Made by a program: the position numbers and the translations under genes
Notes under the pieces: model-generated
The model's database searches: none
What the model was told of the DNA's origin: nothing
Seen by the model: only the letters and a program-made list of their open reading frames with translations
Shown here: positions 34,307 through 43,423 of the stretch, piece by piece
Layout of the letters: each line of letters opens with the position of its first letter
Position numbering within the stretch: the first letter of the stretch is position 1
Source of the DNA: Bog-473 sp963742035
GTDB taxonomy: Bacteria > Actinomycetota > Acidimicrobiia > Acidimicrobiales > RAAP-2
DNA length: 64,000 nt
Direction of reading: 5' to 3'
Assembly: GCA_963742035.1 (NCBI GenBank)
Contig: CAVUKH010000002.1
Location: 1-64,000 of the forward strand

Positions 34307-34906
34307 ATGGGTTTCCAGAAAGCTCCCTTCGACGTGGTGGAGGCCTCTCGTCGCGTCTGGCTGGAGCGCTGGGAGCCCGAGGCCGCGTCCGGGATGGCCG
34401 TGTACACCGCCGTCCTCCGCTCCTACCAACTGCTCAACGACCAGGTGAACGGCGTCATGCGTCACCACGACCTGACGTTCGCCCGATACGAGGTGTTGGC
34501 GTGGTTGGCCATGGACCCCGAATCCTCCCTCGCGCTGAGTTGGATCAGCAAGACCTTGCGGATCCCGCCGGCCACCGTGACGAACATCATCGACAAGCTC
34601 GAGGGCGACAAGCTCGTGCGCCGCGTGCCGCATCCCTCTGATGCGCGCACCACGCTCGCCGTCATCACCGCCCGCGGTGAGCGGGTGGCAACCGATGCCA
34701 CGCGTGACCTGAACGCCACCGTGTACGCGTGCATCGGCTTGTCCGAGACGAAGCGGGGGCGCCTGCTCGACCTCCTGGCCGAACTGCGGGCCAACGGCAA
34801 CGAGTTCGACATTGAGCACTCCGACGAGGTCATTGAGGAGGTCGGGTCCCGTCAGGCGCACAAGCGCGGGAGCGGCGGCGGCAACGGCCGATTCGAGGTG
34901 GCGTAA
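34307..34906 (+). CDS. MarR family transcriptional regulator
   Basis: A 199-residue winged-helix regulator. The DNA-binding part is typical: TFARYEVLAWLAM, LSWISKTLRIPPATVTNIIDKLEGDKLVRR and the wing VPHPSDARTTLAVITARGE. MarR proteins bind palindromic DNA as dimers and respond to phenolic or acyl ligands. It follows the CoA-transferase operon by 31 nt and precedes an exporter gene, so it may control either. It has its own -10 box at 34295. Confidence 0.9.
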   Translation: MGFQKAPFDVVEASRRVWLERWEPEAASGMAVYTAVLRSYQLLNDQVNGVMRHHDLTFARYEVLAWLAMDPESSLALSWISKTLRIPPATVTNIIDKLEGDKLVRRVPHPSDARTTLAVITARGERVATDATRDLNATVYACIGLSETKRGRLLDLLAELRANGNEFDIEHSDEVIEEVGSRQAHKRGSGGGNGRFEVA

Positions 34907-35086
34907 CCCGCCGAGCCGTGCCGGGTGGAACGGCCGCACCGGGGCGGCAGACCCCGAACACCCTCTCGGTATCGTGAGGCGCACGGGGGCGCTTTCGCTC
35001 CCGCTAGGTTCCCCGATGACCCCCCCTGGCCGGCCCTCAGTGCCGGCCCAACGGAAGCGAGAGACGCCTTGGAGTCAAGTGACATC

Positions 35087-36595
35087 GTGACGGCATCGTC
35101 CGCGCCGCTGACGGACGAGACAGGACCCGATCCGAGGCGCTGGGGGATCCTCGCCGTCGTGATCGTGGCGCAGTTGATGATCGTCCTGGACGCGTCGATC
35201 GTGACCATTGCCCTGCCGTCGGCGCAACATGCCCTCCACATCTCCACCGCCAACCGCCAGTGGGTCATCACGGCCTACACCTTGGCCTTCGGAGGTCTTC
35301 TGCTGCTCGGCGGCCGGATCGCGGATTTCTCGGGACGAAAGCGGATGTTCGTCGTCGGGCTCCTTGGTTTCGCCGGCGCCTCCGCCCTCGGCGGGCTGGC
35401 CGTCAACGAAGCCATGCTCTTCGCCGCCCGTGCCCTGCAGGGCGCGTTCGCCGCCCTCATGGCGCCCGCCGCCCTCTCCATCCTCACCATCACGTTCCAA
35501 CACGACGTAAAGGAGCGGGCGAAGGCGTTCGGCGCCTACGGTGCCGTCTCTGGCGCCGGCGGCGCCATCGGGGTCCTGCTCGGGGGCATCCTGACCGAGT
35601 ACGTCTCGTGGCGATGGTGCTTGCTCGTCAACGTCCCGATCGCCGTCCTGGCCTCGGTCGGGGCCGTCCTCGTGGTGCACGAGAGCCGGGCCGAAGGCTC
35701 GACCCGGTACGACGTGCCCGGGGCCGTCCTCTCCACGCTCGGCCTGGTCAGCCTCGTGTACGGCTTCACCAAGGCCGCCAGCGACGGCTGGGGGTCCACG
35801 ACCACGATTGCGCTCCTGGTCGCGGCGGGCATCCTCCTGGTGGCCTTTGTGCTCGTCGAGACCAAGACCAGCCATCCCCTGCTGCCCCTGCGGGTGGTCC
35901 GCGACCGGAACAGGGGTGGCGCCTTCCTGGCCTCCCTCCTCACCGGCGCCGGCCTGTTCGCGATGTTCGTCTTCTTGAGCTACTACCTGCAGAGTGTCCT
36001 GCACTATTCGGCGCTCAAGGCCGGGCTCGCCTTCCTTCCCTTTGCCTTCGGGATCATTCTGGCCGCCGGGGCATCGACCGGCCTCGTGCCGCGAGTTGGG
36101 CCGCGGATCCCCATGACGGTCGGCTTGTCGATCGCGGCCGGTGGCTTGGCCTGGCTCACCCAGATAGGGGTGCACAGTGACTTCTGGATCCACGTCGCGC
36201 CGCAGGAGATCCTGATGAGTGTGGGTCTCGGTCTCGCCTTCCCGGCCTTCAGCAGCACCGCGCTCATCCGTGTGGCCGACCGCGATGCCGGCGTGGCGAG
36301 CGCGCTCGTCAATACGACGCAGCAGATCGGCGGTTCACTCGGGACGGCGCTTCTCAACACGCTGGCGGCGACGGCCACGGCGAGTTACATCGTCGCCCAC
36401 GGCGTTGCCGCCACCCAAGCCGGTGTCGTGCACGGATTCGCCGTCGCCTTTGCGGTCGGAGCCGCACTCCTGGCGCTGGGAGCCGTCGTCAGCGCGGTGT
36501 TCATCTCGGCCGGCCCGGCCGAGGTGTCGACGGCGGAGGTCTCGACGGCGGAGGTCTCGACGACGGAGGGCGCGGTCGCAGGCGCAGGGGGCTGA
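35087..36595 (+). CDS. MFS transporter, DHA2 (EmrB/QacA) type
   Basis: A 502-residue proton-driven drug exporter with about 14 hydrophobic helices. Family marks are LMIVLDASIVTIALPSAQHAL in helix 1 and GGRIADFSGRKRMF (motif A), followed by GAVSGAGGAIGVLLGG (motif C). It probably exports amphipathic or toxic compounds. The start is uncertain: GTG at 35087 or TTG at 35069. The C terminus ends in three AEVST repeats encoded by a 15-bp tandem repeat. The next gene, an unusual P450, starts 3 nt after the stop. Confidence 0.88.
   Translation: MTASSAPLTDETGPDPRRWGILAVVIVAQLMIVLDASIVTIALPSAQHALHISTANRQWVITAYTLAFGGLLLLGGRIADFSGRKRMFVVGLLGFAGASALGGLAVNEAMLFAARALQGAFAALMAPAALSILTITFQHDVKERAKAFGAYGAVSGAGGAIGVLLGGILTEYVSWRWCLLVNVPIAVLASVGAVLVVHESRAEGSTRYDVPGAVLSTLGLVSLVYGFTKAASDGWGSTTTIALLVAAGILLVAFVLVETKTSHPLLPLRVVRDRNRGGAFLASLLTGAGLFAMFVFLSYYLQSVLHYSALKAGLAFLPFAFGIILAAGASTGLVPRVGPRIPMTVGLSIAAGGLAWLTQIGVHSDFWIHVAPQEILMSVGLGLAFPAFSSTALIRVADRDAGVASALVNTTQQIGGSLGTALLNTLAATATASYIVAHGVAATQAGVVHGFAVAFAVGAALLALGAVVSAVFISAGPAEVSTAEVSTAEVSTTEGAVAGAGG
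36521..36565 (+). repeat. 15-bp tandem repeat, three copies, at the end of the MFS gene
   Basis: Three units of the form GAGGTCTCGACGGCG (the outer units each have one mismatch) encode EVSTA copies at the C terminus of the exporter. The 15-bp length preserves the frame, as in the repeat at 8191. Confidence 0.85.
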
Positions 36596-36598
36596 GGC

Positions 36599-37924
36599 AT
36601 GCGTCCCGGGCAGTCCGGCGGGCGGCCCAGCCCGGATCCCATGCCGGTGATCGCCAGCGGGGTCAGGTTGCCTTGGGACGCTGTCGTCGAAGACCCGGTT
36701 ACTGCCCTGGCGGGCGCCCGGTCGCGCCTCGGGGACACCTTCGTCGTGGACAGCGGTGGCGATCGGTATCTCTTCCTCTTCTCGCCCCGGGGCGTCGCCG
36801 CGTTGTACGGCTTGCCGGAGGAGACGGCCAGCAAGGGTGTGGCCGATTGGCGGATGCTCCGGCGCAAGCTGCCCGACGAGGTGTTCGGCGGCCGGAGGGT
36901 GCTGCCGCACCAGCTCTTCGGACGGGAGGACGTCGCCGCGTACCTGCGCAACGTGGAGCGGGCGGTCGAGACCGCCGCCGACGAACTGGGCTCGGAAGGC
37001 GAGGTCGATCTTTTCTCGCTCAGCCGGCGACTGGGTCATCGAGTCGGACTGGCCTCGTGGGGCGGCCCGGGCGCGGTCGAGGGCGAGCGCTTCGAGTCGT
37101 TGATCCGAGCCTTCGACCAGCTCGACGGTTCGGAGTCCTTCGTGCACCCCGATGCCATGGCCAGCGTGGCCGCCACGGACAAGGCCGAGGAGCGCGCGGC
37201 GCTGGCCGAGGTCACGGCGCAGCTCGGCCTCGGACTGGTGCAACGAGGGGCGAGCGAGAATCGGGGCGAAGGCGAAGGCGAGCATGCACTCTTCGATCGG
37301 GTCGTTGACGCGTGGGCCGATGCGGAACCGGGTCAGGCGGCCACGGGGATCTGCCTCGACATCACCCTCATCCACGTGGCGTCCATGTCCAACCTGTTCG
37401 CGGCGCTCGGGTGGCATCTCGTCGATCTGATCGAGCATCCCGACGAAGCCGAACAGATGCGGCTCGGGGATACGGCATTGGGCGAGACCTGCGCCCTCGA
37501 GTCGACGCGGATGGCGCAGCGCTCCATCATGGCCCGATTCACCCTCGCGCCGTTCACCATCGACCTCGAGGAAGGCCCGCTCGAGATCCCTTCGGGCATC
37601 ACCGTTGCCACCCTGCTCCCGCTGACCAATCGCAGCGCGGCGCCGGGGCTCGAGAGATGGGATCCGGCGCGATGGAACCGTCGGAGACTGCGCACACCGA
37701 ACGGGTTGCCCGCCGCAGAGCTCGTGACGGTGTTCGGACACGGTGGGCACTCCTGCCCGGCGCGCCCCTTCTCCCTGGCCGCCATGACGCTGACGTCGAG
37801 ACGACTCTTCAGCCGGTTCCGATGGGAGCCGTCGTGGTCGCAGCACCCCGATCCCGTCCCCGCCCAGATCGGTGGTGTGGCCCGCGCCGCTGCGCCGTGT
37901 CGCGCTCGCTACCGGCGGCGTTGA
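36599..37924 (+). CDS. Atypical cytochrome P450
   Basis: A 441-residue P450-like protein. The haem loop is FGHGGHSCPARPFSL with the cysteine ligand, and ALESTRMAQRS holds the ExxR. The I-helix reads IHVASMSNLFAALGWHLVDL, so the acid/Thr pair used for oxygen activation is absent. This recalls P450s that rearrange peroxides rather than use O2 and a reductase (for example prostacyclin synthase), but that is only inference. It starts 3 nt after the exporter stop. It is unrelated in detail to the three other P450s in the window. Confidence 0.78.
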   Translation: MRPGQSGGRPSPDPMPVIASGVRLPWDAVVEDPVTALAGARSRLGDTFVVDSGGDRYLFLFSPRGVAALYGLPEETASKGVADWRMLRRKLPDEVFGGRRVLPHQLFGREDVAAYLRNVERAVETAADELGSEGEVDLFSLSRRLGHRVGLASWGGPGAVEGERFESLIRAFDQLDGSESFVHPDAMASVAATDKAEERAALAEVTAQLGLGLVQRGASENRGEGEGEHALFDRVVDAWADAEPGQAATGICLDITLIHVASMSNLFAALGWHLVDLIEHPDEAEQMRLGDTALGETCALESTRMAQRSIMARFTLAPFTIDLEEGPLEIPSGITVATLLPLTNRSAAPGLERWDPARWNRRRLRTPNGLPAAELVTVFGHGGHSCPARPFSLAAMTLTSRRLFSRFRWEPSWSQHPDPVPAQIGGVARAAAPCRARYRRR

Positions 37925-37939
37925 GAAGGCCGGGACCCC

Positions 37940-38184
37940 GTGGCTGGCGTGACGCTCTACCTCACCAGGGAAGCCAACGCCGCCACGTTGCGTCAGATCG
38001 CTGCGCTCGCTCCGGGATCGACGCTCGCCATGACCTTTCTCGTGCCGTCGGAACTGGTCGACGACGTCCTGCGGCCCGGGCCGGATTCCGGGAGGCCCAC
38101 CACATTTCGGCGGCGGTGCTGAACGAGCGCTACTTCGCCGCACGGGCGGACGGTCTGCGGGCGGCGCGTGGTGAGAACTGCTGA
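37940..38184 (+). pseudogene. Remnant of a TIGR00027-type SAM-dependent methyltransferase
   Basis: Only the C-terminal quarter of a class I methyltransferase remains. The first part reads GVTLYLTREANAATLRQIA and ALAPGSTLAMTFLVPSELVDD in one frame. After about 38090 the homology resumes in another frame as AGFREAHHISAAVLNERYF, ending at a TGA at 38182-38184. About 30 residues normally between these parts are missing, and the whole SAM-binding N-terminal domain is absent. This is a decayed gene, not a sequencing slip. Confidence 0.8.
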
Positions 38185-38304
38185 TCGCGGCGACCTGACC
38201 GGGCCCTTCCCCGGTGACGCTCGGTGAACGCTCGGGCGCCGGGAAGTGTGTCACTGTGTCGGCCGGCGCCGCCGTCGGTGGCTGCAGTTCCGCGGAGATC
38301 GAGA

Positions 38305-39576
38305 ATGCGAAAGAGCCTTGTCCCACCGGTTGTCGGCGCACTGCTGCTGAGTGCCGTTGCGGTGGTCGCCGGCACCGGTCCGGCGTCCGGAGCAACCGCG
38401 CCTCCCCAAGCCGTCACCGCGACGACCATCCGGGTCGGCATCCCGTACGTCGACCTGGCGGCCGTGCGGCAGTTCGGCATCACCTTGGACCAGGGCAGCT
38501 TCCCCGACGCGTACAACGCGATCATTGCGAATCTGAATGCGCGGGGAGGAATTGACGGCCGCAAGCTGGTGCCCTACCTGGTGGCCGTGAACCCCGTCGG
38601 AACGGGACCCGCCATCACGGCCTGCACGCAGTTGGCCGAGGACGACTCCGTCTTCGTTGCCATTGCACCGCAGCAGGCCGACTGCTTCTTGCAGCAACAT
38701 GATGTGCCGACCATTTCGGGCACGTTCCAGGAGGTCGAGTCTTCGGAGAGCACTCCCAACTTCACCCTGCTTCCGCCGCCGGCGGCCTACGATCCGCTGC
38801 AGCTCGCGGTCCTGGACCACCGCGGTGTCTTCCAGGGCAAGAAGGTGGGGCTCTTCGCCGGCGAGGAGACGGATGGAGCCGAACTGCAGGTCGTCCAGTC
38901 GTCGCTGAAGTCGTTGGGGGTCCATGTCGCCGAGAGCGCAGTCGACGGCGCACCGCAGAGCGACGAGGTGGCCACCAATCAGCAGGCCGCGCTCATCGCC
39001 CAGCGCTTCCGGCAGGCGGGCGTCAACGAGGTGATCGCCGTGGGGACCGGTGCCACCGTGTGGCCCGAGTCGCTGCAGGCGAACGAGAGCACCTACCTGC
39101 CGGCGTGGATCGCCACGGACGAGTCCGGCTTGGAGAGCGCGGTGCTCGGATCGTCCATTCAGCCGAAGTATCTCGAGAACGTCCTGACGACGAGTCCCGT
39201 GCCCTCCAACTACACGCTTTGGCACACACCTGCGGTCCAGGCGTGTGACCGTGTGGTGCGCAAGGCGTACCCCTCGCTCAAGATCACGCCGCCGACAGAT
39301 CCTCTGACCGGCTCGGACCAGACCTTCTTCGCCGTGGAATCGGCCTGCTTGAACATCGACCTCTTCGCCACGATCGCCAAGGCAGCCGGGAAGAACCTGA
39401 CCTGGTCGACCTTCGCCCACGCCGGCTACGCACTCAGGAATGCGGCCATTCCCGGATCGGGCGCACCGGTCTCTTTCGCCCCGGGCCGGCCCTATGCCCT
39501 CGGCCCGGTGTACCTCGTGACTTTCGACAAGTCGAAGAACGTGCTGCAGTTCGCCGATTCCGCCGCCGCGAAGTAG
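38305..39576 (+). CDS. Branched-chain amino acid-type ABC substrate-binding protein
   Basis: A 423-residue periplasmic-binding-protein type 1 (LivJ-like) protein. It has a Sec signal peptide (MRKSLVPPVVGALLLSAVAV, cleavage near ASGA) and mature sequence TTIRVGIPYVDLAAV, INARGGIDGRKL-like NARGGIDGRKLVPYLV and FVAIAPQQADCFLQ. Start: ATG at 38305 with CGGAG 8-9 nt upstream; the frame extends further upstream without merit. No permease or ATPase is nearby, so it is another orphan binding protein. It could bind amino acids, aromatic acids or lipids. Confidence 0.85.
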   Translation: MRKSLVPPVVGALLLSAVAVVAGTGPASGATAPPQAVTATTIRVGIPYVDLAAVRQFGITLDQGSFPDAYNAIIANLNARGGIDGRKLVPYLVAVNPVGTGPAITACTQLAEDDSVFVAIAPQQADCFLQQHDVPTISGTFQEVESSESTPNFTLLPPPAAYDPLQLAVLDHRGVFQGKKVGLFAGEETDGAELQVVQSSLKSLGVHVAESAVDGAPQSDEVATNQQAALIAQRFRQAGVNEVIAVGTGATVWPESLQANESTYLPAWIATDESGLESAVLGSSIQPKYLENVLTTSPVPSNYTLWHTPAVQACDRVVRKAYPSLKITPPTDPLTGSDQTFFAVESACLNIDLFATIAKAAGKNLTWSTFAHAGYALRNAAIPGSGAPVSFAPGRPYALGPVYLVTFDKSKNVLQFADSAAAK

Positions 39577-39602
39577 GCGCCGATGCCGGCGGCCTGCCGG
39601 GT

Positions 39603-40991
39603 CTACAGCGGGAGGGCCTGTTTCCCCTCGACGAGAAGGGGCTCGACGTCGCGGGGGAGAACGACTCCCGCCGTCTCGGCTGCCCGCGTGGCCTTTTCGT
39701 AACGAGCCAGATACGCCTCGCTGCTCCCGTAGAGCGCCCGAACCTTCTCTTCGGGAAAGCTCTCGTGGTAGCCGACGAGCCGGGCGAAGATTTCCGGCGA
39801 CTGCTGTATGGCGCTGTTGTGCCCCAACGGGACCTCCACCTGGGGCAGCCTGATGCCGCCGCAGGCGATGTCGTGGTCGTCCCGCACGATCGCAGGTGGC
39901 TCGCCGGCGAAGGTGATGCGTGGCTGGACAGGCGGGGGAACGCCGTCCAGCAGCCAGGTCTGCAGATGATGCAGAGCCGCGTCGACCACCGGCGCCAGGG
40001 AGACCTGGTTGATGGCCTGCATGGACACGTCGTCCAGCGGGATGGCGAACCCGAAGTCACGCTGCATGCGGGGTGAGGACGACGCCATGGCGGGCAACGA
40101 GACGTGCGATGCGCCGGCGACCTCCCAGTAACGGAAGCGGTCGGAGTCCGGCTGGCGGACCGGATAGCAGGACGCGGCCTCGCACTCGGTGTTGAGCACC
40201 ATGACGGGAACGCCGAGATCGTCGCGCAGCAGGTGCAGGCCTTCGGGGATCCGGGCTTGGCCGGTGCCGGCGGCGGCCCCTGCGACGGTCATGACCTCGG
40301 CGCCGACCTCAAGTGGGGTACCGCCGCCGAAGTACATCACGAAGAAGAACGCGTCGAAGCGCCGGGTCAGGGGCTGCACGCCGTTGAGGTACGACGCCAG
40401 GCGGGCCGCCGATTGCGAGGCACCCTGGGCGACGATCCGGCGCACCTCGAGGCCGCCCATGAGGTCGAGGTCGCCTCGGGGTCGATCGGGCGCCACCAGA
40501 TCCGCGATCTGGGTGTAGAGGTCGAACGAGTAGTCGTCGCTGGGGATCGACAGCGAGCCGTAGCGCTCGGGATCCCAGTCGCGCAGGCCCTGCGGGTTGT
40601 CCGGTTGGCCATGAATCCCGACCCGCTGGACGGAGGCGGCCACGTAGGCGTAGCCGTTCTCGAAGACCTCGGGGCTGTCGCCACCGGTGAAGTTCTCGTA
40701 GCCCGCCGTGACGTTGTTCCAGAGCACGACCACCGTCCCGTTGAACGCGGCGGGGTCGACGGGACGCATGACCACCATGCGGGTCTTGTAGGGGGCACGC
40801 TCCACCGGCTCGACAGACCAGCGACCATCCCGGCCCAGGTCGGTGCCGGCGGTCGGGCCAAAGCGCTCTGCCTCTCCCTCGACGAAGTACTCGTCGGCGC
40901 GGTAGCCCACCGCGTCGAGATCCACCGTGGGGAGCCCGAAGGGCCATCCTCTGCCCCCGGTGATCGGTCCGCTCACGCGGCTCTTGCTCAT
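39603..40991 (-). CDS. Alpha/beta hydrolase-domain protein (Abhydrolase_10 type)
   Basis: A 462-residue predicted hydrolase. The nucleophile elbow is IVAQGASQSAARLASYLN (GxSxS), an acid is likely in the VPVMVLNTECEA segment and a histidine in WEVAGASHVSLP, all typical of the uncharacterised alpha/beta hydrolase domain family found near catabolic genes. No signal peptide is visible. The ATG at 40991 has AAGGAGG about 4 nt upstream; the alternative ATG at 41015 overlaps the upstream synthetase stop (ATGA). It is co-transcribed with that acyl-CoA synthetase, so it may release an acid that the synthetase activates. Confidence 0.78.
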   Translation of the reverse strand: MSKSRVSGPITGGRGWPFGLPTVDLDAVGYRADEYFVEGEAERFGPTAGTDLGRDGRWSVEPVERAPYKTRMVVMRPVDPAAFNGTVVVLWNNVTAGYENFTGGDSPEVFENGYAYVAASVQRVGIHGQPDNPQGLRDWDPERYGSLSIPSDDYSFDLYTQIADLVAPDRPRGDLDLMGGLEVRRIVAQGASQSAARLASYLNGVQPLTRRFDAFFFVMYFGGGTPLEVGAEVMTVAGAAAGTGQARIPEGLHLLRDDLGVPVMVLNTECEAASCYPVRQPDSDRFRYWEVAGASHVSLPAMASSSPRMQRDFGFAIPLDDVSMQAINQVSLAPVVDAALHHLQTWLLDGVPPPVQPRITFAGEPPAIVRDDHDIACGGIRLPQVEVPLGHNSAIQQSPEIFARLVGYHESFPEEKVRALYGSSEAYLARYEKATRAAETAGVVLPRDVEPLLVEGKQALPL

Positions 40992-41011
40992 GCCCCCTCC
41001 TTCCGTCGTGC

Positions 41012-42601
41012 TCATGCCCCCGTCCGCAGTGCACGCTTGAGGACCTTGCCCGAGGGATTCCTCGGCAGCGCCTCGACGAACGTGACCTCTTTGGGGACCT
41101 TGAACCGCGCCAATTGGGCCTGGCAATGCGCAATGAGCGCCTCGGGCGTGGCGTCGACGCCCGGACGGAGCGCCACGAAGGCCACCGGCACCTCGCCCCA
41201 ACGCACATCGGGACGGCCGACGACGGCTGCTTCGAGGACCGAGTCGTGTTCGTAGAGCACGCGCTCGATCTCGGAGCTGGCGATGTTCTCGCCACCCGAG
41301 ACGATCATGTCCTTCAAGCGATCGACGATGAAGAGGTAGCCGTCCTCGTCGCGGACGCCGATGTCGCCGGAGTGGAACCAGCCCCCGGTGAAGGCGGCCG
41401 CCGTGGCCTCCTCGTCGCGCCAGTACCCCTTGAAGACTTTGGGGCCCCGCATGACGATCTCCCCCTGCTCCCCCGCGGGCACCGACCGTCCGTCCTCGTC
41501 CCAGAGGTCGAGCTCGAGGTACAGGCAAGGGCGGCCCACGGAGCCGAGCTTGGTGATGATGCTGGCGCGGTCGAGGAAGGTGTCGCCCGAAACGGTCTCG
41601 GTCATGCCGTAGGCGTCGGCGAACCAGGCCGCGGGGAACACGCGTTGAATCCGCTCAATCAGCGGGATGGGCATCTTCTCGCCGCCGTTGATGACGACCC
41701 GGATGGACGAGAGATCCCGCTGCTCAATGTCGGGCAGCGCCATAATGGCGTTGACCATCGCCGGAGCCAGCCAGACCGCCGTGACACGTGAGCGCTCGAC
41801 TTCGTCGACGACCGCGGCGGCGTCGAAGGCACGATGGAGGATGGTCGTGGCGCCGGCGGCAATGAGCGAGGTCGTCGTCAGGTCGAGCGCGCCCACGTGG
41901 TAGAGCGGGCCGCAGGCCAGGCCGAGGTCGTCGCTCGTGAACCCGAACTCGACGATGTGTGCCAGGTTCTTCCAGGCCAGATTGGCGTGGGTGAGCATGA
42001 CGCCCTTGGGGCGGCCCGTGGTCCCCGAGGTGTACATCAACCGGTGGACATCGTCCCCGGCGGCGCCCACCGCGGCCGGTTCTTTGCCCTCGGCGCTGCG
42101 CCGGAGGTCGGCGATGCTCGTCCAACCCGGCCGGTCGACCGGCACACTGCTGACCCTGACCAAGCCGCCGACGTCGGAGTCGTCGGAGCCGTCGCTCTTG
42201 TCGGAGCCGTCGCTCAGCCCATCGGCGGCCTCGTCGGCCAGCGGGAGCAGGGCTTCGTCGCAGACCAGTGCCCGGGCGCCCGAGTGCTCGAGGATGTAAC
42301 GCACCTCCGGAGCGGCGAGCCGCCAGTTGATCGGCATGGCGATGGCGCCCAGGTGGTTGGCGGCGAAGAGCGCTTCGAGGAACTCCGGGCTGTTGTACGA
42401 GAGGATCGCCACCACGTCGTCGGGCCCGACCCCCCGCCTGGCCAGGCCGCCGGCCAGCGCCGCGACGCGGTTCGCCATCTCTCCGTACGTGATCGCCTCG
42501 TTCTCGAAGAGGGTGAACACCTTGTCCGGCGTCCGTCGGGCGTGATGCGCCAGCACGTTGCACCAATTCACGTTGCCCGAATCCATCGGCCCGGCCGTCA
42601 C
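41012..42601 (-). CDS. AMP-binding acyl-CoA synthetase
   Basis: A 529-residue adenylate-forming enzyme that would activate a carboxylic acid as its CoA ester. The P-loop is MYTSGTTGRPKGVMLTHANL, the adenine motif is ADAYGMTETVSGD, and the C-terminal NPSGKVLKRAL holds the catalytic lysine. An unusual acidic insert, SDGSDKSDGSDDSD, follows residue 130; it comes from a short DNA repeat around 42172-42216. Start: GTG at 42601 or ATG at 42586; neither has a strong ribosome site. It is divergent from the TetR gene at 42768. Confidence 0.9.
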   Translation of the reverse strand: MTAGPMDSGNVNWCNVLAHHARRTPDKVFTLFENEAITYGEMANRVAALAGGLARRGVGPDDVVAILSYNSPEFLEALFAANHLGAIAMPINWRLAAPEVRYILEHSGARALVCDEALLPLADEAADGLSDGSDKSDGSDDSDVGGLVRVSSVPVDRPGWTSIADLRRSAEGKEPAAVGAAGDDVHRLMYTSGTTGRPKGVMLTHANLAWKNLAHIVEFGFTSDDLGLACGPLYHVGALDLTTTSLIAAGATTILHRAFDAAAVVDEVERSRVTAVWLAPAMVNAIMALPDIEQRDLSSIRVVINGGEKMPIPLIERIQRVFPAAWFADAYGMTETVSGDTFLDRASIITKLGSVGRPCLYLELDLWDEDGRSVPAGEQGEIVMRGPKVFKGYWRDEEATAAAFTGGWFHSGDIGVRDEDGYLFIVDRLKDMIVSGGENIASSEIERVLYEHDSVLEAAVVGRPDVRWGEVPVAFVALRPGVDATPEALIAHCQAQLARFKVPKEVTFVEALPRNPSGKVLKRALRTGA

Positions 42602-42753
42602 GAGCGCGATCCGCCGCCGAGCGGGAACGAGTTCGAACGGATTCGCAACACGACTGTCGGCTCCTCACCCCTCCGTGCGGCGTGCGCGCATCGGGCCGCG
42701 GCGCTGCGGATGAACGACGCTCGCCAAAGGCGTCCCGCCAACCGGCGGCCCGC

Positions 42754-42759
42754 TAGTGT
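42754..42759 (+). promoter_or_regulatory. -10 box of the TetR gene
   Basis: TAGTGT (TANNNT) ends 8 nt before the ATG at 42768, with no ribosome site. It lies inside GTGTC-N8-GACAC, a short inverted repeat that spans the start codon. Confidence 0.4.
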
Positions 42760-42767
42760 CCCACTCA

Positions 42768-43409
42768 ATGACACGGGCGGAAGCCACCGGTGACTCACGG
42801 CGCAAGGCGAACTGGGAGGCGCGCTACCAGGCGATCATCGACACGTCGGCCGGCGTGTTCGCCCGGGGCGGATACCACGCGACCGGTATCACCGAGTTGT
42901 GCGTCGCCAACGATCTCGGCAAGGGCGCGCTGTACCACTACATCGGCTCGAAGGAGGACCTGCTCGCCGCCATCCACGACCGGGTGATGGACGAGGTGAT
43001 GCTCGGTGCCGACCGCGTGGCGGAGGCAGGGGGGTCGCCGTCGCGGCAGCTGGCGATGCTCGGCGAGGAGCTCCTCGACGTCATCCACCGCTACCCCGAT
43101 CACGTGTGGGTTTTCCTGCACGAGTTCCCGGCGCTCACTGGGGAACGGGCTGAGCGGTTCCGTCTGCGTCGCCGAGCCTACGAGCAGAGGGTCGAGGCCG
43201 TCCTGCAGGCGGGCTTCGACGCCGGCGAGTTCCGTGACCTCGAGCCCCGACTGACCGCCATGGCGTGGTTCGGCATGCACAACTACACGTACCTGTGGCT
43301 CAAGCCGGGTGGGGAGCTCTCGGCGCGCGATGTGGCGAAGCCCTTCGCGGACATCTTCATGCAGGGCATCATGAAGCCGAGTCCCGTTCCCGAGCCGGGT
43401 TCCGACTAA
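42768..43409 (+). CDS. TetR family transcriptional regulator, KstR2-like C terminus
   Basis: A 213-residue TetR regulator. The HTH reads YQAIIDTSAGVFARGGYHATGITELCVANDLGKGALYHYIGSKEDLL, and the C-terminal segment YTYLWLKPGGELSARDVAKPFADIFMQGI resembles the end of KstR2, the acyl-CoA-responsive regulator of steroid-ring catabolism. This supports sensing of a CoA-linked catabolic intermediate. It sits at the left edge of the 43-64 kb island and is the best local candidate to bind the operator family at 44963, 50456 and 53347. Start: ATG at 42768; GTG at 42756 is possible. Confidence 0.85.
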   Translation: MTRAEATGDSRRKANWEARYQAIIDTSAGVFARGGYHATGITELCVANDLGKGALYHYIGSKEDLLAAIHDRVMDEVMLGADRVAEAGGSPSRQLAMLGEELLDVIHRYPDHVWVFLHEFPALTGERAERFRLRRRAYEQRVEAVLQAGFDAGEFRDLEPRLTAMAWFGMHNYTYLWLKPGGELSARDVAKPFADIFMQGIMKPSPVPEPGSD

Positions 43410-43423
43410 ATCCACCGGAGCTT

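Noticed and set aside
42739..42758. CCAACCGG-CGG before the TetR gene as an autoregulatory operator copy
   Set aside because: It lacks one core base and the outer half-sites, so the match is too weak to claim.
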